Shown here piece by piece: positions 10,989 to 19,243 of a DNA stretch of 56,365 bases (position 1 is its first letter; every line of letters starts with the position of its first letter). The notes under the pieces were generated by a model that searched no databases, had not been told where the DNA came from, and saw nothing but the letters and a program-made list of their open reading frames with translations. The stretch is from assembly GCF_000615975.1 (NCBI RefSeq), contig NZ_BAMP01000020.1, positions 1 to 56,365 of the forward strand. Reading direction: 5' to 3'. Both the position numbers and the translations under genes were made by a program. This stretch comes from Nitratireductor aquibiodomus NL21 = JCM 21793 (lineage in GTDB: Bacteria; Pseudomonadota; Alphaproteobacteria; Rhizobiales; Rhizobiaceae).

Positions 10989-11705
10989 TCAGGCCTTCAT
11001 CGCCGTTTCAAGGAAGTCCGCGAGGTTGTCTGTGACGAAGTCGACATCGTCTTCCTCGTTCGCGTCCTGCTCCCATATCTCGGTGAAGGTCGGCTCGAAA
11101 TTGTTGGGCACGACCAGAACCGTGGTCATGCCAAGCTTCTTCGGCACCGCCAGATTGCGCGCCAGATCCTCGAACATGACCGCGTTTTCGCCCACCACCC
11201 GATGCAGGGCGACGAACTTGTCATAGGTGGCCGCAGCCGGCTTCGGAAGAAGACCGGCCGCAACGATGTCGAAAATGTCGTCGAAATGGTCGAGCACGCC
11301 GAGCTGGCGCGCCGCACGCTCGGCATGACCGCGATCACCATTGGTGAAAATGAACTTGCGGCCCGGCAGGGCCCGGATCGCATCACCAAGCCTCGGGTCG
11401 GGATCGAGCCAGGAGTAATCGATGTCGTGCACCTTCTCGAGAAAATCATCCGGGTCGATGCTGTAGCGCTCCATCAGCCCGTTGAGCGTCGTTCCGTATT
11501 CCCGGTAGAGGTTTTTCTGGAGCGTTCTGGCTTCGTCGCGCTCCATCTGCAGGAGTTCGGACACATAAGCCGTCATCTTCACGTCGATCTGCGAAAACAG
11601 ATTGCTGTGATGCGGATAGAGCGTGTTGTCGAGATCGAACACCCAGTCGGTGACATGGGAAAAGCGATCTGCGGTGATGCGGTGGGCTGAGAGCTGGTTT
11701 GTCAT
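10989..11705 (-). CDS. HAD family pyrimidine 5'-nucleotidase
   Basis: The 238-residue protein is a haloacid dehalogenase-superfamily phosphatase of the pyrimidine 5'-nucleotidase (SDT1/PHM8-like) type. Motif I is VFDLDNTLYPH (about 22-32) with the nucleophile and acid Asp, motif II is IFTNGD, and motif III/IV is in LLPKPAAATYDKF and VMFEDLARNL. It probably dephosphorylates pyrimidine nucleotides. In rhizobia this gene usually lies next to argB, which is now about 6 kb away. Start chosen at ATG 11705. Confidence 0.88.
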   Translation of the reverse strand: MTNQLSAHRITADRFSHVTDWVFDLDNTLYPHHSNLFSQIDVKMTAYVSELLQMERDEARTLQKNLYREYGTTLNGLMERYSIDPDDFLEKVHDIDYSWLDPDPRLGDAIRALPGRKFIFTNGDRGHAERAARQLGVLDHFDDIFDIVAAGLLPKPAAATYDKFVALHRVVGENAVMFEDLARNLAVPKKLGMTTVLVVPNNFEPTFTEIWEQDANEEDDVDFVTDNLADFLETAMKA

Positions 11706-11859
11706 ACATTCCTTATGGCAGACACGTGCCTTGCACGACAATCTGCACAACCGGCTTTTGCAGAGCATTCGTGTCGGCTCGGACGGTAGCCAGATTGGTA
11801 TACCGATTTGTTGCGTGTGCGCCTTGCGCATTTTGCATCGGGATAGCAAAAGGCGCGGC

Positions 11860-12761
11860 ATGGAAATCTGGATCCCGATCACCATCGCCGCAGCCTTCCT
11901 GCAAAACCTGCGCTCCGTTGGCCAAAAACACCTCAAAGGCGTGATGGGCACGACGGGCGCAACCTTTGTGCGCTTCGGCTTCGGCATGCCGTTCGTTCTT
12001 GTCCTGTGGCTTCTGCTGCACTCGGCCGCCGGTTACGAGTTTCCGGAAATCCACGGCACGTTTCTCGCCTGGACGCTGCTCGGTGGACTGGGGCAGATTT
12101 CCGCGCAGTTTCTGCTGATCTATCTATTTTCCTTCCGCAATTTTGCGGTCGGCACGGCCTATTCGCGCACCGAACCGGCGCAGGCGGCCATCTTTGGCCT
12201 TGTGCTGCTTGGCGAAATGGCAGGCTTCGGCGCGCTCATTGCCATCGCGGTCACGGTGATCGGCGTGATGCTGATCTCGGTCGCCCGCGTGCCGATGAGC
12301 TGGAGCAATCTGTTCCGCTCGCTCATCAGCCGCACAGCGCTGATCGGCCTTGCCTCCGGCACGCTTTTCGGCGTGACGGCCGTGGCCTATCGGGCCGCCT
12401 CGCTTTCTCTCGGCGGGCCGAACTATCTGATGCAGGCGACCACGACGCTGGCCGTTACCATCACGTTCCAGACCGTCATCATGCTTGCATGGATGCTCTG
12501 GCGCGACCGCGCGAGGTGGGACGCATCGCAAAAGCGTGGAAGCCTTCGCTTTTCGTGGGTTTTGTCGGCGCTGCCGCCTCGCTCGGCTGGTTCACGGCCA
12601 TGACGCTGCAACAGGCAGCGGTGGTGAAGGCGCTGGCGCAGATCGAGATGATCTTCACCTTCGCTTCATCCGTGTTCTTCTTCCGCGAGCACATCAACCG
12701 CACGGAAGTGGCGGGATGCTTTCTGATCGTCGCGGGCATCGTGCTTCTGGTGCTGCTTTAG
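11860..12761 (+). pseudogene. DMT superfamily (EamA) transporter, one-base frameshift
   Basis: The ATG at 11860 follows AAAGGCG and starts a ten-helix drug/metabolite transporter. The first frame runs through MLWRDRA and then degenerates; the -1 frame continues as VGRIAKAWKPSLFVGFVGAA to a normal EamA end (FREHINRTEVAGCFLIVAGI). Adding one G near 12513 (GCG|AGG to GCGGAGG) restores about 300 residues. The second EamA domain is otherwise well preserved, so a base-call error is likely. The substrate is unknown; such proteins export amino acids or other metabolites. Confidence 0.8.
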
Positions 12762-12766
12762 ATGTG

Positions 12767-12886
12767 GTGCGTGGTTCGACAGGCTCACCATGAGGGGCGT
12801 ATAGGCTGCCGCCCCTGAGGCACACTATGGATAGGTTTCCCGCCAGGCACATCCCTCCCTCATGGTGAGCCCGTCGAACCACGCAC
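12767..12886. repeat. Long inverted repeat (30-bp arms, 29/30 match)
   Basis: The arms are 12767-12796 and 12857-12886, with a single mismatch and a 60-bp centre. Each arm contains GTTCGACAGGCTCACCATGA or its complement, a string that I recall as a dispersed intergenic repeat in many alphaproteobacteria. The element fills most of the 190-bp space between the DMT gene and the convergent ArsR-rhodanese gene. It could fold as a long hairpin and act as a terminator or be a small mobile palindromic element. No coding sequence is visible in it. Confidence 0.75.
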
Positions 12887-12951
12887 GACGCTGTTGCCAC
12901 GAAATCGGGAACCCGCTTGCGTTTTCGGGCCGGTGTTACTGGCTCAAAAGA

Positions 12952-13626
12952 TCAGGCACCGGTCTCGACGGAAAGGCCGGCGGCTTTCCAGTCGGGGAAG
13001 CCGGCGTTCAGGAGGCGTGTCCTGATGCCCTTTCGGCGGAGCAAAGCGACCGCAGTGACCGAGAGAACGCAATGGGGCCCACGGCAATAGGCAATCACTT
13101 CATGCTCCACGGGCAATGCTGAAAGGCGCTCTTCCAGCTCTTCCACCGGAATGTTTATCGCCCCCGGCAGATGGCCGATGGCAAACTCCTCGCGCGGCCT
13201 GACATCGAGCAGCGTCACGGAGGAATCGCGAAGGCGCTCCAGAAGTTCGTCCCGCGAAATGCCCTCCAGCCGTTCGGTCTGGTTCACGCTGTCGGAGATG
13301 ACCGACTGGATTTCGGCCCGCCGATGCTCTGCAAGATATGTGAGGGATGCGAGGAGTTCGTTGATGGGGCCGCTCGCAAGATCGTAGAGAATGCGCTTGC
13401 CATCGCGCCTTGCCACCACAAGATCGCTGCGCTTCAAATGTTGCAGATGCTGCGACGTGTTGGCGACCGAAAGGCCCGTCAGCTCCGCAAGCCGCTCGAC
13501 CGAGCGCGCACCCTGCGACACATGCTGAAGAAGCATCAGGCGCTGGGGACTGCCCAATGTGCGCGCGATCTCCGCGAGTTCGGTGAGAAGAGCAAGCTGG
13601 GCGCGTTCGATATCCATTTGCAACAT
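12952..13626 (-). CDS. ArsR-family regulator fused to a rhodanese domain
   Basis: The 224-residue protein has an ArsR/SmtB winged helix (about 8-95, with LAELTGLSVANTSQHLQHL as recognition segment) followed by a rhodanese domain (about 125-222) with the active loop AYCRGPHC, whose first Cys is the expected sulfur carrier. Such fusions probably sense sulfane sulfur, cyanide/thiosulfate chemistry or redox state. No Cys is present in the HTH part, so classic ArsR metal binding is unlikely. A possible target is the MFS exporter 135 bp upstream or its own promoter. Confidence 0.9.
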   Translation of the reverse strand: MLQMDIERAQLALLTELAEIARTLGSPQRLMLLQHVSQGARSVERLAELTGLSVANTSQHLQHLKRSDLVVARRDGKRILYDLASGPINELLASLTYLAEHRRAEIQSVISDSVNQTERLEGISRDELLERLRDSSVTLLDVRPREEFAIGHLPGAINIPVEELEERLSALPVEHEVIAYCRGPHCVLSVTAVALLRRKGIRTRLLNAGFPDWKAAGLSVETGA

Positions 13627-13761
13627 ATAGGAAAAACAGCTTTGTCAATCAATCTATTGAGCGTTTTCAATCCGGAAGGGCGGCAGTGTGCGTCAGACTC
13701 CAAGAATGAGGCCTGACGCGATGATCGCAGTTGAAGCGTTCCCGCTTTTCCTGAAATCGCT

Positions 13762-15165
13762 TTACTCGGCGGGATGCGTTGCGGGGGCCGCGATGCGCCG
13801 GCCTGACGCAAAGGACAGAAGTGCCGCCACCAGATAGGCAACCGCTGCCGTGCCGAACGCCCAGGCATAGCCTGCGATGGTGTCGATCTGCGTGGCCGCC
13901 ACCGCCATCAGGATCGCAAGCCCAACGGTGGGACCGAGTTCCATCGCGGTGTTCATGACGCCGCCGGCGAGGCCTGCCCGGTTCTGGGGAACGTTTGCGG
14001 TGGAAAGCACTGCCGAGCCGGAAAAGGCGAACGAGATGCCAACCGCCACAAGGACAATCCCCGGCAGAAGGCCCGGAAGATAGCGCGTATCGGGCGTAAT
14101 CTGCGTGAGCAGCGCGAGCCCGACGGCGGCGATCAGCAAGCCGATGCCGGTCATGCGGGCCGGCCCGAAACGGCCGACCAGCGGACCCGCTGCCCGCCCC
14201 ATGACGATGAGGGCCACTGCGAAGGGCACGAAGGCCATCGCCGTCATGAAGGGCGACCAGCCGAGTATCTGTTGCAGATAGAGCGACAGCACGAAATTGA
14301 CGACGCCCGAGCCCGCTGCCGCCAGAAACATGCCGAAAAGGCCGGTCAGGCGCACGGGCTCCAGAATGAACCCCGGCGGGAGAAGCGGATCGCGAACCCG
14401 GCGCTCGATCGCAAAGAATGCGGCGAGCAGGACGAGGCCCGTCAGCAGGGGGGCAAGCACCATGGTGGAACGCCAGCCATGATCATCAGTCGCGATGAGC
14501 GCAAAGCTCGAAAGGGATATGCCCAATGTGGCGAACACCGCGCCTAGGGGATCGAGGCCCGGTCTGCGCTCCGTGCTTTCGCTGACGCCGCGCGGCAGAA
14601 GCCCCGCCGAGGCGCTCAAGCCGAGCAGGGAAACCGCCACCGGCACAGCGAACATCCAGCGCCATGAAATCCAGCTCGTCAAAACGCCCGATACGATGAA
14701 GCCGAGCACCGCGCCCAGAACGGAGACACCGCCCCAGGTGACCATGGCGCGGCCGAATGCCGCCGGCTCCGGAAAGAGGGCTCGAAGAACGGCCATGGCA
14801 GAGGGCGCCACCATGGCGCCGCCAACGCCCTGAAGGAGGCGCATCGCCACAAGAACACGATAGCTGGGCGCCAGCGCCGCGATGGCCGACGCCACACCGA
14901 AGACGATGAGACCGATGGCAAACATGCGCCGGCCGCCGAAACGGTCGGCAAGCCTGCCACCGAAAAGAAGCAGGCCGCTGAATGGCAACCCATAGGCTGC
15001 GAGCACAAGAAGCAGGTCCGCTGCGGTGAGGCCGAACTCACCGGCGATGATGGGCAGCGGCACAGTGATGAGCGCGATGGTGAAGATAAGTGTCGCCTGC
15101 ACGGTGGCCAGAATGACAAATGCGAGCGAACCGGCGGTTGGGGGAGCGTGGTGCTTGGGAGCCAT
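13762..15165 (-). CDS. MFS transporter, DHA2 family drug exporter
   Basis: The 467-residue protein has about 14 hydrophobic helices and DHA2 signatures: LADRFGGRRMF in the helix 2-3 loop and RLLQGVGGAMVAPSAMAVL (motif C region precursor). DHA2 exporters expel dyes, quaternary ammonium compounds or antibiotics by proton antiport. The start at 15165 (MAPKHHAPPTAG) is chosen because the in-frame upstream sequence overlaps the operator region poorly and lacks hydrophobic character. A perfect palindromic operator lies 90 bp upstream (15255-15286), so expression is probably repressed by a TetR-type protein not recognisable nearby. Confidence 0.9.
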   Translation of the reverse strand: MAPKHHAPPTAGSLAFVILATVQATLIFTIALITVPLPIIAGEFGLTAADLLLVLAAYGLPFSGLLLFGGRLADRFGGRRMFAIGLIVFGVASAIAALAPSYRVLVAMRLLQGVGGAMVAPSAMAVLRALFPEPAAFGRAMVTWGGVSVLGAVLGFIVSGVLTSWISWRWMFAVPVAVSLLGLSASAGLLPRGVSESTERRPGLDPLGAVFATLGISLSSFALIATDDHGWRSTMVLAPLLTGLVLLAAFFAIERRVRDPLLPPGFILEPVRLTGLFGMFLAAAGSGVVNFVLSLYLQQILGWSPFMTAMAFVPFAVALIVMGRAAGPLVGRFGPARMTGIGLLIAAVGLALLTQITPDTRYLPGLLPGIVLVAVGISFAFSGSAVLSTANVPQNRAGLAGGVMNTAMELGPTVGLAILMAVAATQIDTIAGYAWAFGTAAVAYLVAALLSFASGRRIAAPATHPAE

Positions 15166-15254
15166 GATTGTCCTGCAGCTGTTGAGGGACCTGAAGCCGA
15201 CCCGAGACGGCGCACGCGTTGAGCGCACAGAGCCGCCGTAGCTTTCCGGCTTTA

Positions 15255-15286
15255 TCCATCATTCAATTATACAATTGAATGATGGA
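15255..15286. promoter_or_regulatory. 32-bp palindromic operator upstream of the DHA2 exporter
   Basis: The arms TCCATCATTCAATT (15255-15268) and AATTGAATGATGGA (15273-15286) are perfect 14-bp inverted repeats around ATAC. The site is AT-rich, unlike its GC-rich surroundings, and lies between the minus-strand exporter and plus-strand sequence with no clear gene. Size and symmetry fit a TetR/MarR-family operator overlapping a promoter. Confidence 0.8.
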
Positions 15287-15606
15287 GTCAAGGCAAATTA
15301 GAGGCCTGCCTGCAGGGCGCTTGCCGATCTGGTCGAGGCGTCAGCGACAGGATGGTTTTGCCAGACGGTTGCGTGAGGATGAGGAGCGCGCTCTGGCACC
15401 GACGGCACTGCGTATGCGAATGGAGCGCAATGCGCGCATTCTGCACCCGGGCGTGCGGTTCGGCGGGCTTGAGCAGCGTTGGGCTATGGAAGTCGGGGGT
15501 TGCCGGAATGGTTCACCGTTTCCTGGAACGCTGTGCCGGCCATTTGCTTGGTATTCCGCATACATGCGATCTCGGTGAAGCCACCTTACGGAAGCCTCTT
15601 GCAGGA
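15287..15606. other. 320-bp stretch without a recognisable gene
   Basis: A regulator would be expected here on the plus strand, reading away from the exporter. A reading frame from 15279 to 15578 exists, but its translation is Arg-rich and shows no helix-turn-helix. No single frame or simple frameshift that I tried gives a recognisable protein on either strand. It may be the decayed remains of a gene. I see nothing else in it. Confidence 0.4.
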
Positions 15607-16293
15607 TCAGCGCCGTATCTCAACTGGCACGGCAATCTTCCAGCGTTCCAGACGCCCCTGCCAGACGCAGAAGCACCTGCCATTCACCTCCCAGCCGACT
15701 TCGGCGGCGTGTGGGATCCAGCGACTACCGACCCGGCGATAGTCGCTGAAAGCACCATGCCACGGGCGCTCCCGCAGGCCTGTCTCCTCCTGCCGAGGCC
15801 GGTCGTGAGCCGTGACGGTTGCAACGTGGCCATTGGCATCCAGCGTGAAGATCACCGATGCATCGACAGACCCGATATTTGCCGTCACCCGCAGACCGCC
15901 ATTCGGCAGGTCCTCCCAGCGCAGTTGGCTGTTGTGCAGGATCGCATCTGGGGCCCAGGGTAACTCCGCCAGATAGCGCATGAGCTCGCCCTTTGTGAGC
16001 GCATCGGAAACATGGGAGCGATTCAGGGGCACAACCCCGAACAGGAAGAGACCCGCTTCCGGCTTCCCGTTAATAAAACCGTCCCTGACGGTCAGAGCGC
16101 CGAAAGGACCTGTTCTTGCGACCCAACTGAATGCAGGGCTTCCAAGGGCGATCCACTGGTGCGCCGTAAAGCGCATCCAGCGGCTTTGCTCACCTGTTCG
16201 CAGCCGCCCGGACTGGGCAAGCGTGACCCGGTGCCCGGCAGACGTGGCCGAAGCACCCAGTCGCGCTGCAAGCTCGCGGGCTGCCCGTTGCAT
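15607..16293 (-). CDS. DUF6920/DUF6544-like protein
   Basis: The 228-residue protein resembles the DUF6920/DUF6544 group, with W-rich conserved pieces: WMRFTAHQW, FSWVARTGPF, a RYLAELPWAPDAIL segment and a terminal block of short beta strands around WEVNGRCFCVWQG. No enzymatic function is established. It starts in a TGATG overlap with the carboxymuconolactone decarboxylase-like gene and is the last gene of the MerR-controlled operon. Confidence 0.65.
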   Translation of the reverse strand: MQRAARELAARLGASATSAGHRVTLAQSGRLRTGEQSRWMRFTAHQWIALGSPAFSWVARTGPFGALTVRDGFINGKPEAGLFLFGVVPLNRSHVSDALTKGELMRYLAELPWAPDAILHNSQLRWEDLPNGGLRVTANIGSVDASVIFTLDANGHVATVTAHDRPRQEETGLRERPWHGAFSDYRRVGSRWIPHAAEVGWEVNGRCFCVWQGRLERWKIAVPVEIRR

Positions 16294-16709
16294 CAGATAC
16301 CGTCCCAGGCCGACGCAGACTGCGCGTTTGTCCTTTCGGAGAACAGCTCCAAAGCCGCATTGATGCCGTTGATGGCGGCAGGCCAGCCACCATAGGCGGC
16401 CATTTGCAGGATCACTTCCAGGATTTCGCGTTCGCTTGCCCCGACTGCGAGCGTATGCTCGATGTTCACCCTGAGCTGAGGTGCGGTTTGTCCACCAAGC
16501 GCCGTCAGCGCCGCCACGGTGGCGAGTTGCCGCGTTTTGAGATCGAGACCTTCCCGGGCATAGAAGCGCCCATAAGCCCCCTCTATCAGCGTTTCGGAAA
16601 ACCCCGGAAGCGCCGCATCGTAGCGTCCGGCCAGGATGGCCTCCAGATCGGGATTGAGCGTTTCCGCGATCGCACGTCCCTTCTCAAGTGCGCTGGCGGG
16701 CGATCCCAT
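16293..16709 (-). CDS. Carboxymuconolactone decarboxylase family protein
   Basis: The 138-residue protein belongs to the AhpD/CMD superfamily, with GLDLKTRQLATVAALTALG, an INIEH-like segment (VNIEHTLAVGASEREILEVI) and AAYGGWPAAIN. It lacks the CxxC of AhpD peroxidase partners, so it is closer to gamma-carboxymuconolactone decarboxylase-like proteins. The start at ATG 16709 lies 1 nt after the MerR stop; longer starts would overlap merR. The substrate is unknown. It is part of the SnoaL-MerR-CMD-DUF6920 operon. Confidence 0.85.
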   Translation of the reverse strand: MGSPASALEKGRAIAETLNPDLEAILAGRYDAALPGFSETLIEGAYGRFYAREGLDLKTRQLATVAALTALGGQTAPQLRVNIEHTLAVGASEREILEVILQMAAYGGWPAAINGINAALELFSERTNAQSASAWDGI

Positions 16710-16710
16710 C

Positions 16711-17115
16711 TCATTTGTCAGGTCGGTCACTCTCGTCTTCCTTCCTGCCGCCCTCGGCGCGATGGCGCGCTTCGATTTCGGCATAATTCATGATCTTGTA
16801 GTCGAGCAGTTCGACGCATTCCTGGAGCTCGGCAATTTTTGCCAGAACCGCCGCGCGTTGACGCTCAAGCATGCCGCGGCGTTCGGCCGACGTGTCATCG
16901 CCCTTTCGACGCAGGCTTGCATAGGTCTCCACATCGGCAAGCGGCATGCCTGTTGCCTTCAGCATCTTGATGAAACCGAGCCAGGGGACGATGGCATCAT
17001 CATAGGCCCGCTGCCCGCCCTGTCGCCAGGGCGGGTCGATGAGCCCCAGCTTTTCGTAATAGCGTAGCGTATCGATGCTCAGGCCCGTGCGCCGCGCGAC
17101 TTCGCCTATTTTCAT
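16711..17115 (-). CDS. MerR family transcriptional regulator
   Basis: The 134-residue protein has the MerR winged HTH (1-70, MKIGEVARRTGLSIDTLRYYE) and a dimerising coiled coil (about 75-112). There is no Cys pattern for metal sensing, so it is of the organic-ligand or AdhR/NmlR-like type. It overlaps the SnoaL gene by 4 bp (ATGA) and is therefore the second gene of the operon that its own predicted promoter (17557-17587) drives. Confidence 0.93.
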   Translation of the reverse strand: MKIGEVARRTGLSIDTLRYYEKLGLIDPPWRQGGQRAYDDAIVPWLGFIKMLKATGMPLADVETYASLRRKGDDTSAERRGMLERQRAAVLAKIAELQECVELLDYKIMNYAEIEARHRAEGGRKEDESDRPDK

Positions 17116-17528
17116 GCGGCCTCCATATGGGCTGAAAGCGCTTCTTCAAGCCGGGCACTGTCCTCACAGAACTGATAGTGCGCGATCTTTCCGTCGCGCA
17201 CGCGGCAACGCAAAACCCATTCGCTGAAGAAGCGCTTTCCGGTGGAAGCGACGGTGTGGTCGAGCTGACCGCTGGCGAAGGCCACGCCCTCGCCCGCTCC
17301 AAGGTGCTCCACGGTGAGCGACTGATTGCTGAAGGTGTTGCCGAGCGCGGCGAGAAAGGCGCGAAATCCTTCATGCCCTCTGCGCGCTCCGTAGGGCGGG
17401 ACGGACGGTTTCGCTTCTGCTCGAACGCCAATGAATACGGCATCCGCGGCCACGAAGGCGCAGGCCGCATCGACATCGCCCGCTTTCAGCGCCGCAAGGA
17501 ATTTCTCGATGATGTTCTGCTCATGCAT
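17112..17528 (-). CDS. SnoaL-like / NTF2-fold protein
   Basis: The 138-residue protein fits the SnoaL-like polyketide-cyclase/NTF2 fold: an N-terminal helix pair (NIIEKFLAALKAGDVDAACAF), a mid-region RRGHEGFRAFLAAL and C-terminal strands (FFSEWVLRCRVRDGKIAHYQ). Such proteins are isomerases, hydrolases or binding proteins; the substrate is unknown. It is the first gene of the MerR operon, and its start codon lies inside the left arm of an inverted repeat (17523-17559). Confidence 0.8.
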   Translation of the reverse strand: MHEQNIIEKFLAALKAGDVDAACAFVAADAVFIGVRAEAKPSVPPYGARRGHEGFRAFLAALGNTFSNQSLTVEHLGAGEGVAFASGQLDHTVASTGKRFFSEWVLRCRVRDGKIAHYQFCEDSARLEEALSAHMEAA

Positions 17529-17559
17529 ATGTGCATCTCCATAGTGTGCACATATGCAT
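17523..17559. promoter_or_regulatory. Inverted repeat at the start of the MerR operon
   Basis: ATGCATATGTGCA (17523-17535) and TGCACATATGCAT (17547-17559) are perfect 13-bp arms with an 11-bp centre. The right arm abuts the predicted -10 element and the left arm covers the start codon of the SnoaL gene. It could be a second operator or an mRNA hairpin hiding the start codon. Confidence 0.65.
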
Positions 17560-17587
17560 CTACTTTCTGGAGTGAACTCCAGGTCAA
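17557..17587 (-). promoter_or_regulatory. MerR-type promoter with 19-bp spacer and central dyad
   Basis: On the minus strand TTGACC (17582-17587) is followed by a 19-bp spacer and TAGATG (17557-17562). The spacer carries the dyad CTGGAGT..ACTCCAG (17567-17582). A stretched 19-20 bp spacer with a dyad between the -35 and -10 boxes is the hallmark of MerR-activated promoters. It lies between the 3' end of argB and the SnoaL gene. Confidence 0.8.
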
Positions 17588-17618
17588 GCGGTTTCTGGCG
17601 ATTTTATCGTCCGTGCCC

Positions 17619-18512
17619 TCACGGAACGATCAGCGTGCCCGCACCATGCTCGGTGAAGAGTTCGAGCAGGACGGAATGCGGGGTCTTGCCGTTCAGGATG
17701 ACGACGCCTTCCACCCCGCGCTCGATGGCTTCGATGCAGGTTTCCACCTTGGGGATCATACCGCCGGAGATGGTGCCATCCTTGATGAGCGCGCGCGCCT
17801 CGGAGACGGTCAGCTCGTCGATCAGGTTCTTGTTCCGATCGAGAACGCCGGGCACGTCGGTGAGGAACAGGAGGCGCGTGGCGCGCACGGCGCCGGCGAT
17901 GGCGCCGGCAAAGGTGTCGGCATTGATGTTGTAGGTGTGGCCGTCGCGGCCCGGCGCCACCGGGGCGATGACGGGGATCATCTCGGAATGGGCGAGCAGA
18001 TCGAGCAGCGTTCGGTCGACCTCGACCGGCTCGCCGACGAAACCGAGATCGAGCACGCGCTCGATGTTGGAATCGGGATCGACCACGGTCTTGTGCGCTT
18101 TTTCGGCGAAGACCATGTTGCCGTCCTTGCCGCACAGGCCGATGGCCCACTCGCCCTCGGCGTTGATGAGCGCAACGATTTCCTTGTTGATGGAGCCGGC
18201 CAGCACCATCTCCACGATCTCGACGGTCTTTTCGTCGGTAACACGCAGGCCGCCCTCGAATTTCGATTCGATGCCCATTTTCTTGAGCATGGCGGCGATC
18301 TGCGGTCCGCCGCCATGAACGACGATGGGGCTGACGCCGGACTGCTTCAGGAGTGCGATGTCGCGGGCGAACGCCTGACCAAGCTCCGCATCGCCCATAG
18401 CGTGGCCGCCATACTTCACGACGATGGTCTTGTTTTCATAACGCTGCATGTAAGGCAGTGCCGCCGAGAGAAAGCGGGCCTGGGCTTCAGCAGTTTCCGT
18501 CATGTCCGTCAT
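17619..18512 (-). CDS. argB: Acetylglutamate kinase
   Basis: ArgB phosphorylates N-acetylglutamate, the second step of arginine synthesis. The 297-residue protein has the amino acid kinase signatures [11 protein letters not shown] near the N-terminus, VVHGGGPQI, the [12 protein letters not shown] nucleotide-binding block and [11 protein letters not shown] near the end. The ATG at 18512 follows GGGGAA at good spacing; a TTG seven codons upstream is less likely. In related genomes argB directly follows engB; here a 2.8-kb block separates them. Confidence 0.97.
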   Translation of the reverse strand: MTDMTETAEAQARFLSAALPYMQRYENKTIVVKYGGHAMGDAELGQAFARDIALLKQSGVSPIVVHGGGPQIAAMLKKMGIESKFEGGLRVTDEKTVEIVEMVLAGSINKEIVALINAEGEWAIGLCGKDGNMVFAEKAHKTVVDPDSNIERVLDLGFVGEPVEVDRTLLDLLAHSEMIPVIAPVAPGRDGHTYNINADTFAGAIAGAVRATRLLFLTDVPGVLDRNKNLIDELTVSEARALIKDGTISGGMIPKVETCIEAIERGVEGVVILNGKTPHSVLLELFTEHGAGTLIVP

Positions 18513-18703
18513 CGCGTTGTTCCCCAAAGTCAAAACGGCGGTTTCTTAAAGCATTTTTCGCGGCAAGTGAAACGATCTTGCGGATCAGCAGATAAAAAGC
18601 TGCGTTCGAGCCCCGCAGGCATGCTTGCCTTTGCGCGGACGTGCGCTAACTCTGTTGCGAGCCAGCCTTTCCCATCGTGAGTTTTGCACCTAATCTCCCC
18701 TAC

Positions 18704-19243
18704 ATGACACCAGACGAGATAACGAAGCTGATCTTTCGAACCGCGCTCAGGGAGCGTGCGGCATTCGATCTTCTTTATCGGCACACCAGTGCGAAACTCT
18801 TTGGCGTCTGTCTGCGTGTCTTGAAAGACAGGGCGGAGGCCGAAGAGGCCCTGCAGGACGTTTATGTGAAAATCTGGACCAAGGCTGACCGGTTTGCCGC
18901 GACGGATCTCAGCCCGATAACCTGGCTGGTCGCGGTGGCGCGCAATCACGCGATCGACAAGCTGCGGGCACGCAAGGCCCCGGCGGCGGAACTGGATGAG
19001 GCCCAGGCGGTTGCCGACCCCATGCCAAACCCGGAAAGCATGGCCGAGGCCGGCAGCGAGCGCCGGCGGATCGATGCCTGCCTCGGCGAGCTTGAAACCG
19101 ACCGAGCCACGGCAGTGCGCGGGGCCTATCTCAACGGTGACAGCTACGCCGAACTTGCAGCACGTTTCGATGTGCCGCTCAATACGATGCGAACCTGGCT
19201 GCGGCGCAGCCTTTTGAAGCTCAGGGAATGCCTGGAACGATGA
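18704..19243 (+). CDS. ECF sigma factor (SigK-like)
   Basis: The 179-residue protein has sigma region 2 (about 20-88, including LYRHTSAKLFGVCLRVLKD, AEEALQDVYVKIW and ITWLVAVARNHAIDKLR) and region 4 (about 120-175, SYAELAARFDVPLNTMRTWL). This is a group 4 sigma factor of the type paired with RskA anti-sigma factors. A GTG at 18677 is in frame, but the ATG at 18704 gives a normal N-terminus. Its stop overlaps the anti-sigma start (ATGA), so the two are translated together. Confidence 0.93.
   Translation: MTPDEITKLIFRTALRERAAFDLLYRHTSAKLFGVCLRVLKDRAEAEEALQDVYVKIWTKADRFAATDLSPITWLVAVARNHAIDKLRARKAPAAELDEAQAVADPMPNPESMAEAGSERRRIDACLGELETDRATAVRGAYLNGDSYAELAARFDVPLNTMRTWLRRSLLKLRECLER

Noticed and set aside
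15279..15578. A short plus-strand frame next to the palindromic operator as a TetR gene
   Set aside because: The translation is Arg-rich, has no helix-turn-helix and does not resemble any regulator even with simple frame changes.
17178..18680. A 500-codon plus-strand frame opposite SnoaL and argB
   Set aside because: ArgB is unmistakable on the minus strand, and the plus frame crosses the MerR promoter region.
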